Positions 1 through 6,287 of a stretch of DNA of 14,770 nucleotides are shown here, piece after piece. Location of the stretch: NCBI GenBank assembly GCA_016781775.1, contig JADDPR010000283.1, positions 1-14,770 on the forward strand, in the 5' to 3' direction. Source of the DNA: Rubrobacter sp. (GTDB taxonomy: Bacteria > Actinomycetota > Rubrobacteria > Rubrobacterales > Rubrobacteraceae). The position numbers and the translations under genes are program-made. A model generated the notes under the pieces. That model saw only the letters and a list, made by a program, of their open reading frames with translations. It was not told where the DNA came from and ran no database searches. Numbering within the stretch: position 1 is the stretch's first letter; each line of letters begins with the position of its first letter.

Positions 1-23
1 TATATGTCCACGCCAAGTTCCAT
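1..23 (-). CDS. Possible start of a gene running off the left edge
   Basis: An ATG at 21-23 on the minus strand is preceded by a purine run containing GGAGGGGAGG three bases upstream, a strong Shine-Dalgarno sequence. Only seven codons (MELGVDI) lie inside the window, so no function can be assigned. The same frame stays open upstream to about 118 and reads like protein (for example VYEIPDVSIPVVDGEPEG), but it has no ATG or TTG there, only a GTG at about 48. The real start may therefore be further upstream, or the frame may be interrupted. The gene would lie downstream of the flavoprotein gene and its terminator, so it probably has its own promoter. I could not identify one. Confidence 0.3.
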
Positions 24-248
24 CCGCCTCCCCTCCGGTTCTCCATCCACAACCGGTATGCTAACATCCGGAATCTCATATACTGCACGGCGCGTCGGGT
101 CGGGGAGGGCGCGGGTCAGTCTTCATCACAACGGAGGTCCTCCCGAGCGAGCGCCGAAGCCGCCACGAACCCGGTTCCGGCGGCAGATCCGGTCACCACC
201 ACGCTTCCCCGAAAGCTGCAAATCCATATCATCCTCGGCGTCGAGAAA

Positions 249-270
249 GGGACCGCCGCAAAGCGGTCCC
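249..270 (-). terminator. Intrinsic terminator of the flavoprotein gene
   Basis: A perfect 8-bp inverted repeat, GGGACCGC / GCGGTCCC, encloses a 6-base loop. On the minus strand it is followed at once by TTTCT. It begins 28 bases past the stop codon at 298-300. Stem, loop size, T-run and position all fit a Rho-independent terminator, although the T-run is short. Confidence 0.72.
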
Positions 271-297
271 CGTACAAGGCTCTGCTACCGCGGCGGG

Positions 298-2055
298 CTA
301 CTCGACCAGCCGGCCTGTGACCCCGTACTCCTCGTCGGCCTTTGCCCACTCCTCGAGGTACTCGGGGACGGTGTGGACGGGCTCCTCCGTGACGACGAGG
401 CCGTCGCCCCCCTTCTCGACCACGAAGTTGACCTTCATATCCGGGTCGAGCTCCGGGTAGTCGGAGCGGTTGTGGGCCCCGCGGGTCTCGCGGCGCTCGA
501 TGGCGCCCAGGATCGTCGCCTCGGCGACGACGAGCGATCCGCGCAGGTCGAGGGCGTAGGCTAGGTCGTTGAACCCCTCCGAGGTCGGCCGGACATCGAC
601 GTCATCGGAGGCCTCGCGAATCTGTGCGAGGCGCCTCAAACCCTCGTTGAGCCCCTCCTCGCTCCTCACCACGCCGCAGGTCTCTTGCATGGTGTTGCGA
701 AGCGCCCGCTGAAGGGGACGGGCGAACTCCTCGCCCTCCTTTATGTATGAGTCGACCTCCTCGGCGACCTCCCGTATGGCGGCCCGGTCGCGAAGCTGCG
801 CGTCGACCTCGCCGGAGAACCTGGCCGCGGCCTCTCCCGCGCGCCGCCCGAAGACCATCGTCTCCGAGAGGGAGTTGCCCCCGAGGCGGTTCGCCCCGTG
901 CAGCCCGGAGGTGGTCTCGCCCGCGGCGTACAGGCCCTCCACGCCCGTCGCGTGCGTCTCGGGCTCGACCACGATGCCGCCCATCGTGTAGTGGGCGGTC
1001 GGGGCGACCTCCATCGGCCCCTTGGAGATGTCGAGCATCGTCGCCTCCAGGAACTGGCGGTACATCCTGGGCAGCTTCTCGAGGATGTACTTCTTCGGAC
1101 GGTGAGAGATGTCGAGGTAGACGCCGCCGTGCTCGGAGCCGCGCCCCTCGGCGATCTCGGTGTAGTTTGCCAGGGCGATCCTGTCGCGCGTCGAAAGCTC
1201 CATGCGCTCGGGGTCGTAGCGCTCCATGTACCGCTCGCCCGATCCGTTGTACAGTCGCCCGCCCTCGCCGCGGATGGCCTCCGTCGCGAGCGTCCCGACC
1301 CACTCCTCCGGGTACACCATTCCGGTCGGGTGGAACTGCACAAGCTCCATGTCCGAGAGCCTGCACCCCGCCTCGAGCGCCAGGTGCATCCCGCTACCGG
1401 TGTTCTCGTCGCGCCTGGAAGAGCTCACCCGCCAGAGTCGCGTGTGCCCGCCGGTGGCCAGCACCACCGCGTCCGCCAGGTAGACCGTCCGCTCGCCGGA
1501 GTGGATGTCGAAGGCGTACGCCCCGAAGCAGCGGCCGTCGTGCACCAGAAGCTTGCTGACGTACTGCCCCTCGTGGATGGGGATGCCCAGGGACTCGACC
1601 TTGTCTACAAGCGCGAAGAGCATCGCCCTCCCCGTGTAGTCACCCGCGTAGCAGGTGCGGCGGTACTTGTGCGCCCCGAAGAAGCGCTGGTCGAGGTCCC
1701 CAGAAGGCGTCCGCGCGAAGGGCGCGCCCCACCCGGCGAGCTCCTCGACGGCCCGGGGCGCCTCCCGCGCCATGATCTCGACGACCCTTGGATCAGAGAG
1801 GTTGTAGCCCTCCTTGAGCGTGTCCGCGAAGTGCTGCTGCCAGGAGTCCTCGGGGTCTCGGGTGCCCAAAGCCGCGTTGATGCCGCCGGCCGCAAGCACC
1901 GTGTGGGCGTCCTTGCGGGGCCGCGTCCCGACCACGACGACCTCCGACCCCGCCTCGTGAGCGGCGATCGAGGCGCGCAACCCCGCCGCCGCCCCCGAGC
2001 CGATCACGAGCACGTTGGAGACGCTGGTCCTGGTAAGCCTGGAATTGTCCGTCAT
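298..2055 (-). CDS. Succinate dehydrogenase/fumarate reductase-type flavoprotein subunit
   Basis: An FAD-dependent oxidoreductase of about 585 residues from the SdhA/FrdA/NadB superfamily, which interconverts succinate and fumarate or oxidises aspartate. Visible are the N-terminal FAD motif (residues 19-25), HPTG at about 242, RGEGG at about 262, HYTMGG at about 354, HGANRLGGNSL at about 386-396 and the C-terminal RRETRGAH. His51 (KDAHTVLAAGG) aligns with the histidine that binds FAD covalently in SdhA/FrdA. NadB lacks it, so SDH/FRD is favoured over aspartate oxidase. The start at 2055 is chosen because GGAGG sits eight bases upstream. The ATG at 2070 is part of that ribosome-binding region. 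No iron-sulfur or membrane-anchor subunit is adjacent in the window, and a terminator follows, so partners must be encoded elsewhere or absent. The FAD motif carries one extra alanine (GSGAAAG instead of GxGxxG). Confidence 0.9.
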   Translation of the reverse strand: MTDNSRLTRTSVSNVLVIGSGAAAGLRASIAAHEAGSEVVVVGTRPRKDAHTVLAAGGINAALGTRDPEDSWQQHFADTLKEGYNLSDPRVVEIMAREAPRAVEELAGWGAPFARTPSGDLDQRFFGAHKYRRTCYAGDYTGRAMLFALVDKVESLGIPIHEGQYVSKLLVHDGRCFGAYAFDIHSGERTVYLADAVVLATGGHTRLWRVSSSRRDENTGSGMHLALEAGCRLSDMELVQFHPTGMVYPEEWVGTLATEAIRGEGGRLYNGSGERYMERYDPERMELSTRDRIALANYTEIAEGRGSEHGGVYLDISHRPKKYILEKLPRMYRQFLEATMLDISKGPMEVAPTAHYTMGGIVVEPETHATGVEGLYAAGETTSGLHGANRLGGNSLSETMVFGRRAGEAAARFSGEVDAQLRDRAAIREVAEEVDSYIKEGEEFARPLQRALRNTMQETCGVVRSEEGLNEGLRRLAQIREASDDVDVRPTSEGFNDLAYALDLRGSLVVAEATILGAIERRETRGAHNRSDYPELDPDMKVNFVVEKGGDGLVVTEEPVHTVPEYLEEWAKADEEYGVTGRLVE

Positions 2056-2638
2056 GCGTAAGTCCTCCATCGCGGTCTATCGTCCCACCAGCGAAACCCT
2101 CACCGGAGACGGAAACCCTGCAAAACACTGCTTTTTCCCTGTAACAGAAGATACCACCCAGGCCCCGCAGGGTCTGCTACATCTTTCACTAATAGGCAGA
2201 AGAGTTGCCGAACATTCCACGTAGCTCCGGCCACCCGCAACGTCGAGGAGGGTACCCGTGGTCTTGTGGTTCAGTACCCTCCCGGAAGGTGCCGTCGGGC
2301 GGTGGGAACTTCCCACGTTCATTCGCCCACCGCAGATCCTTTTGCAAGGACGGTCTATCCCGGACACCTCAATAGTAAACCCGAGCAGCGACGCGATCAG
2401 GCCCCTCCCGGCCCGTGGGGGGCGTACCGGAACCTCGCGCTCGTCCGATATGGCGGGACCATGACTCCGAAGGCGATCATCCCGCCGGAGCCATCCTGCC
2501 TCGGACTCCGAGTCTGACCATACCGGAAGAGCCAGACCCTCCCGCACAGCCGCGCTACCCGGTCTCGTTCCGGTTGAGGCCCGTGTTCTCGTACTCGTCG
2601 GAGCCGCCCCCTCGGGGAGCGACCCCATACGGGGGGAG
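2056..2638. other. Intergenic region with several dyads, no convincing gene
   Basis: About 580 bases lie between the flavoprotein start and the short frame after folD. Open frames exist on both strands but read as arginine- and proline-rich shadow translations. A weak extended -10 candidate for the flavoprotein gene, TGG-TATCTT on the minus strand, covers 2148-2153 and has no good -35. Three inverted repeats stand out: GGAGGGTAC/GTACCCTCC (2247-2255, 2274-2282), GCGGTGGG/CCCACCGC (2299-2306, 2326-2333) and, overlapping it, GTGGGAA-C-TTCCCAC (2302-2316). CTCGGA-C-TCCGAG occurs at 2500-2512. GC-rich hairpins without a T-run lie at about 2607-2634 and might help to end the ppaC-folD transcript. 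Confidence 0.5.
2247..2333. repeat. Cluster of inverted repeats in the leader upstream of the flavoprotein gene
   Basis: Two stems lie 17 bases apart: a 9-bp repeat GGAGGGTAC/GTACCCTCC with an 18-base spacer, and an 8-bp repeat GCGGTGGG/CCCACCGC with a 19-base spacer. Inside the second, GTGGGAA-C-TTCCCAC forms a compact 15-base dyad that competes with it for the same bases. They could be a transcription-factor operator or an RNA switch in the leader. I do not recognise a known riboswitch or T-box consensus. They lie 190-280 bases upstream of the flavoprotein start. Confidence 0.4.
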
Positions 2639-2824
2639 CTAGAAGTCGGCGCCGAGGAAGAGGTCTCGCGTCTCGTGGGGGACGGGGAACGGCTCGTGCT
2701 CCCGCCCCCGGTCCACCCGCAGATTCTCCCCGTCCCACACGGCCGTACCGCAGACGATCGTCCACTCGCCCTCCTTGTTCAGGAGGATCGCGATCCCCCG
2801 CCGTGAGCTTCCGGGGTCGGGAGA
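2639..2824 (-). pseudogene. 61-codon protein-like frame after folD, no start codon seen
   Basis: Directly after the folD TAA, and in the same frame, 61 sense codons precede a TAG. The middle and end read like a real small protein (GIAILLNKEGEWTIVCGTAV, then WDGENLRVDRG and a tail ending DLFLGADF). There is no ATG, GTG or TTG before an internal GTG about 29 codons in. It could be a separate small gene with a rare start such as ATC or CTG, a folD extension cut off by a stop codon, or a relic. The neighbouring frames give arginine-rich shadow sequence. I do not recognise the family. Calling it a pseudogene is a placeholder, since expression cannot be judged from sequence. Confidence 0.35.
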
Positions 2825-3679
2825 TTACCCCTTTGGTCCGGACGATTGCGCCGCCCGCAGGGTGTTGTAGAGGAGCATCGCGCGGGTCATCGGGCCGACG
2901 CCGCCCGGGACGGGCGAGATGCGGGACGCGACGGGCTCGACCTCATCGAAGCGGACGTCGCCTGTGAGACCGCCGCCCTCCTTGCCGTGGATGCCGACGT
3001 CCACGACCACGGCCCCCTCCCCCACGTGCTCGGCCCCGACGAACTCGCGCCGGCCGGCGGCGACCACCAGGACCTCCGCCCGTCTGGTCACCGCCGCGAG
3101 ATCCCGGGTACGAGAGTGGCAGACCGTGACGGTCGCGTTCTCCCGCAGCAAGAGCTGCGCCAGCGGCTTCCCGACGAGGTTCGACCGCCCGACCACGACG
3201 GCCTCCTTACCCTCCATCTCCACCCCGCTCCGCCGGAGAAGCTGGATGACGCCGTGCGGCGTGCAGGGCAGGAGGCTGGGTAGGCCGACGGCGAGCCCCC
3301 CGGCGCTCAGGGGGCTCAACCCATCCACGTCTTTGGAAGGGTCGATGGCGGAGACGAGGGGTGTTGCGTCCAGACCCTCGGGGAGGGGGAGCTGGATAAA
3401 GAAGCCCGAGATCTCGTCGTCGGCGTTGGACCTCTCGACGAGCGCCGCGATCTCCTCCTGCGGGGTCTCCGCGCCGAGCCGGTGGACCCTGGAGTCGATG
3501 CCCACCTCCGCGCAGTCGCGCTCCTTCATCCGGACGTAGGTCGCCGATGCCGGATCGTCGCCGACGAGGACCACGTCGAGGCGCGGGCGGATGCCGCGCT
3601 CCGAAAGCCCCGCCACCCCTTCGGCGACCTCCGCGCGTATCTCGGCGGCGATCGTCTTGCCGTCCAGGATCTTCGACAC
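2825..3679 (-). CDS. folD: Bifunctional methylenetetrahydrofolate dehydrogenase/cyclohydrolase FolD
   Basis: A cytosolic enzyme that oxidises 5,10-methylene-THF with NADP+ and hydrolyses the methenyl product to 10-formyl-THF, supplying purine and formyl-Met synthesis. The 284 residues match the usual FolD length. Seen in order: YVRMK (48-52, with the catalytic lysine), QLPLP (96-100), KDVDG (116-120), PCTPHG at about 138, GRSNLVGKP (164-172, the dinucleotide-binding loop), NATVTVCHS (181-189) and PVPGGVGPMT near the C terminus. The chosen start is a GTG (VSKILDGKT), 14 bases after the pyrophosphatase stop. The open frame runs further upstream, but only as an arginine-rich shadow of that gene. 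The tight spacing indicates cotranscription with the pyrophosphatase gene. Confidence 0.95.
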   Translation of the reverse strand: MSKILDGKTIAAEIRAEVAEGVAGLSERGIRPRLDVVLVGDDPASATYVRMKERDCAEVGIDSRVHRLGAETPQEEIAALVERSNADDEISGFFIQLPLPEGLDATPLVSAIDPSKDVDGLSPLSAGGLAVGLPSLLPCTPHGVIQLLRRSGVEMEGKEAVVVGRSNLVGKPLAQLLLRENATVTVCHSRTRDLAAVTRRAEVLVVAAGRREFVGAEHVGEGAVVVDVGIHGKEGGGLTGDVRFDEVEPVASRISPVPGGVGPMTRAMLLYNTLRAAQSSGPKG

Positions 3680-3693
3680 TTCTCGGACGCCCC

Positions 3694-5316
3694 CTAGAAC
3701 GCCGCGAGGAGCTTGGGGGCCACCTGCTTCTTGCGGCTCATAACGCCGGGCAGGTCTATGATGCTGTCCTTGGCCTTTGTGTCGAAGGCGCGCTCCACGA
3801 TCGCGCACTCCCCGGCGCAGAGAAGCTCGGTGCCCTGCCCTATGATGTCCGTCACCATGAGCGCCGCGAAGAGGTAGCCGTTCTGGCTGCGGACGGTCTC
3901 GAGGGCCTCCATCAGCTCGTCCTTGCGCTCGAGGAGGCCGGTCCCGACCGTCTCGATCTGCGAGACGCTCATCCTCTCGCCGGAGTCCGTCCCGTACTCC
4001 TTGAGGTCGCGGTGCACGATCTGCTCGGAGGAGAGGTCCGAGACGTCGGACGAGGCCTCGAACATCTCCATCCCGAACTTCTCGGCCTCCACGCCCAGAA
4101 ACTCCTCCAGGTAGCGCACGACCTCGTGGTCGCGCTCCGTGGTCGTCGGGGAGTTGAGGACGACCGTGTCGGAGAGTATGGCGGCGAGCAGCATCCCCGC
4201 CGTCGCCTCGGTCGGCTCCAGCCCGTTCTGCCGAAAGCGCTCGATCACGAGCGTCGCCGTCGAGCCCACGGGATCGAAGGTCGCCGGGATCGGGGTGTTC
4301 GTCTGGATGTCGCCGATGTGGTGATGGTCCAGGATCTCCACGACCTGGGCCTCCTCCACCCCCGGCACGCTCTGCCCTCTCTCGGCGTGGTCCACGAGCA
4401 GGACGCGCCTCGGCTCGGGGTTCAGGAGATCCGTCCTGGTGACGATGCCGATGGGCTTGTTCTCGCCGTCGACCACGATCGCCGCCCGGTAGTGGATCTC
4501 CATCACCCGTTCCGTGATGTCCGTGATGAGCTCGTCGGGTTCGACGGTCAGGGGGGCCTCCGCCATGACCTCCCAGCAAGGCACCGAGAGCTGTATCATC
4601 CGGCTCGTCACGTAGGAGTCCAGCGGGCTCAAGACGACCGTCGCTCCCTTCTGCCTCGCGAGCTCCAGGACGTCCTCCTCCGGCCGGATCCCGTTCGAGA
4701 CGACGAGGACGCCGGCGCCGAGCTCTATCGCCCGGCGTTGGCCGTTGGGCCTGTCGCCTATGACCACGATGTCCCCGGTCTCCATCTGCTTTCCCATCGT
4801 CTCGACGCTCATCGAGATGACCCAGAGCTTCCCTCCGAGGTCCTTGTCCTCCCCGGCGAGCAACTCGCCCTCGAGGACCTCGATCATCGATCCGACCGGG
4901 ACCGGGCTCTCCGCGAAGGAAGAGGGCTCAAGGGACTCGCGGATGTACATCCGGGCCAGGTCCCGCTGCGTCACGATCCCGACGAGCGCCCCGTCGTCGT
5001 CCACGATCGGCACCTGGCTTATGCCCCTCTTGGCCATCGCGAGCCCGACGCTGCGCAACGGGTCGTTTCTGTGGACGGTGGAGATCTCCTTGCTCATCAC
5101 GTCCTTGACCCGCAGCTTGATGTGCTTGACGAGCTTCGGCTCCCGAGCACCGCTCCGATCCAGCGCCCACCTCGTCTGGGCGTTGACCTCCCCGAGCCTC
5201 GCCGGGGCATAAACATCCTCCGGGTTCAGCTTCCCCTTCAACTCCGCGTACCCGATGGCGGACGCTATCGTGTCCGTGTCCGGATTTCGATGCCCGGTAA
5301 CGTAAACGTGTGCCAA
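3694..5316 (-). CDS. ppaC: Manganese-dependent (family II) inorganic pyrophosphatase with CBS and DRTGG domains
   Basis: Hydrolyses pyrophosphate to two phosphates, pulling biosynthetic reactions forward. The catalytic DHH half begins at once: GHRNPDTD (8-15) gives metal-binding His9, Asp13 and Asp15. A regulatory insert follows: CBS1 (about 70-125), a DRTGG domain (about 140-250) and CBS2 (about 255-300). The catalytic part resumes with DHAE (309-312) and DHHHIGD (330-336) and closes with the substrate-binding SRKKQVAP near the C terminus. Known CBS-PPases of this architecture are inhibited by AMP/ADP and activated by ATP or diadenosine polyphosphates, so the same is inferred here. The length of 540 residues fits the long form. 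The start is TTG at 5316, because AAAGGAG lies about six bases upstream and the motif GHRNPD follows immediately. The ATG at 5394 would add a sequence unlike the family. It leads an operon with folD. Confidence 0.93.
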   Translation of the reverse strand: MAHVYVTGHRNPDTDTIASAIGYAELKGKLNPEDVYAPARLGEVNAQTRWALDRSGAREPKLVKHIKLRVKDVMSKEISTVHRNDPLRSVGLAMAKRGISQVPIVDDDGALVGIVTQRDLARMYIRESLEPSSFAESPVPVGSMIEVLEGELLAGEDKDLGGKLWVISMSVETMGKQMETGDIVVIGDRPNGQRRAIELGAGVLVVSNGIRPEEDVLELARQKGATVVLSPLDSYVTSRMIQLSVPCWEVMAEAPLTVEPDELITDITERVMEIHYRAAIVVDGENKPIGIVTRTDLLNPEPRRVLLVDHAERGQSVPGVEEAQVVEILDHHHIGDIQTNTPIPATFDPVGSTATLVIERFRQNGLEPTEATAGMLLAAILSDTVVLNSPTTTERDHEVVRYLEEFLGVEAEKFGMEMFEASSDVSDLSSEQIVHRDLKEYGTDSGERMSVSQIETVGTGLLERKDELMEALETVRSQNGYLFAALMVTDIIGQGTELLCAGECAIVERAFDTKAKDSIIDLPGVMSRKKQVAPKLLAAF

Positions 5317-6010
5317 GTCCCTCTCCTTTACCTTCGCCCGACCCAAGCAGGGGCAACGCGGCGCGAGGACGTCGATACCAAAGAGCCGCCCCAAACGAAA
5401 AGACCTTCCATACGGCGGATTCTAGCCAAAATTTCGACGCGACGGGGGACCCGCAAAGACCACACCCCCCGTCACGGCCCGTAATCTCCGGCACTCTGCG
5501 ACACCCCACCGAGCCCGCCTCGCCCTCCCCGGTGCGCGCTCAAACCCTTCGACGGCGTCCTCTCAACCTCCGACCGCGCCCTCCCCTCGGCCTCGCGATT
5601 CCGAAGTAGCGCGACGTAGCGCCCCCGAAACCGGGTAACCCCGGGAGGTCGGCGGTAGAATAGTTCTATACGAACAAGGGAGCGACGTAGACGCAAGAAC
5701 CATCGAAGAGAGTTGCAACGACCTTCACCCTCGCCGACCGGCAAGAAGCTAGTGAGACGATCCTCACGAGCGCGACGTATTCGGAGACCCGCAGACGTCC
5801 GAGTATCCCCTGATGCAACGAAGTGCCGGTCAGCGCTAAGCCGCGGCCCGATCCACCGCGGGAAGAGGAGAGACAAAGCAGCGTACCCAGACCCGGTACC
5901 CCGTTCCCCACAGAATTCGCCCGCAATAGCTGGCGGTCCCCAGCGGAAACACCAACAAGAACGTAGTCCGGACGCGAGCATCGGCGCCCACAGACGAGAA
6001 GAGGAGAGCG
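5317..6010. other. Long intergenic region between ppaC and the plus-strand small gene
   Basis: About 690 bases have no convincing gene. Open frames on both strands give low-complexity arginine- and serine-rich translations. It should contain the ppaC promoter and leader. A TAGAAT -10-like hexamer on the minus strand (5419-5424) is the best candidate. A dyad TAGAA-TAG-TTCTA covers 5656-5668 and can be read as a -10-like element on either strand. The octamer GCGACGTA occurs three times, at 5611, 5682 and 5772. No known RNA family was recognised. Confidence 0.5.
5419..5424 (-). promoter_or_regulatory. Candidate -10 element for ppaC-folD
   Basis: TAGAAT on the minus strand matches the sigma-A -10 consensus at five of six positions. 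It would place transcription start near 5412 and give a leader of about 95 bases before the TTG start. No recognisable -35 lies 16-18 bases upstream, so this rests on one hexamer. Confidence 0.35.
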
Positions 6011-6193
6011 ATGAACCTGAAGCAAGCCAATGGTCTCGGCGTCGTGCATGCCGCCAAGCCCCAGTTGAGAGAGACGTTCTGCGGTCGCCCGATCGACCCG
6101 GACGAGTGGGTAACCACCAAGCGCGAGGCTACCTGCACCGCCTGCGCCCGGCACGGCGCCCCGAGAGAAGCAATGGCCGAAAACAAGACCTGA
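6011..6193 (+). CDS. Small conserved-looking protein, possible zinc binding
   Basis: The only plus-strand gene supported in the window, 60 residues long. GAGGAGAG lies immediately before the ATG with two bases between, a strong though close ribosome-binding site. His13, Cys24 (TFCGRPI), Cys42 and Cys45 (CTAC) and His48 could form a single zinc site. The pattern His, then CGRP, then a Trp-Val-Thr stretch and CxxC resembles small hypothetical proteins common in actinobacteria. The function is unknown. A DNA-binding or redox role is possible but not shown. It lies between convergent and divergent minus-strand genes, so it must be transcribed alone. A GC-rich hairpin follows its stop codon. Confidence 0.6.
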   Translation: MNLKQANGLGVVHAAKPQLRETFCGRPIDPDEWVTTKREATCTACARHGAPREAMAENKT

Positions 6194-6204
6194 GCGCGAC
6201 CCAC

Positions 6205-6232
6205 CGGGGCGAACCAAGGGTTACGCGCCCCG
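6205..6232 (+). terminator. Hairpin after the small gene, possible terminator
   Basis: A 7-bp stem, CGGGGCG/CGCCCCG, encloses an inner AACC/GGTT helix. It begins 11 bases past the plus-strand stop and 55 bases past the helicase stop on the other strand, so it could act in both directions. No T-run follows on either strand, which weakens the call. Confidence 0.35.
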
Positions 6233-6241
6233 TATCCCACG

Positions 6242-6286
6242 GGACCGGATGGCGGCGGGGCACGAGGTACCCCTCATCCCCGGTCC
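6242..6286 (-). terminator. Long inverted repeat just after the helicase gene
   Basis: GGACCGG (6242-6248) pairs with CCGGTCC (6280-6286). Inside it are GGGG/CCCC and GAGG/CCTC possibilities. It starts one base beyond the helicase stop codon on the minus strand. The position suggests a 3'-end structure or terminator, but no T-run follows. Confidence 0.3.
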
Positions 6287-6287
6287 T

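Noticed and set aside
898..2061. 387-codon plus-strand frame inside the flavoprotein gene
   Set aside because: It is a complement-strand shadow of a clearly conserved gene, and its translation is rich in Arg, Val, His and Leu without domains.
2077..2628. 183-codon minus-strand frame between folD and the flavoprotein gene
   Set aside because: No recognisable domain and composition like a random frame in GC-rich DNA. It also contains the dyads and the likely promoter region of the flavoprotein gene.
2397..2765. Arginine-rich minus-strand frame of 122 codons after folD
   Set aside because: It overlaps the more protein-like 61-codon frame in a different phase and reads as a typical shadow translation.
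3547..5484. 645-codon plus-strand frame opposite ppaC and folD
   Set aside because: Long only because GC-rich DNA lacks stops in this phase. The opposite strand has intact catalytic motifs of two known enzymes.
5611..5779. Octamer GCGACGTA three times in about 170 bases
   Set aside because: Spacing of 71 and 90 bases is irregular and the flanks differ. Short GC-rich words recur by chance in this composition.
5666..6217. 183-codon minus-strand frame overlapping the small plus-strand gene
   Set aside because: No motif or domain, and it covers the better-supported opposite-strand gene with a strong ribosome-binding site.
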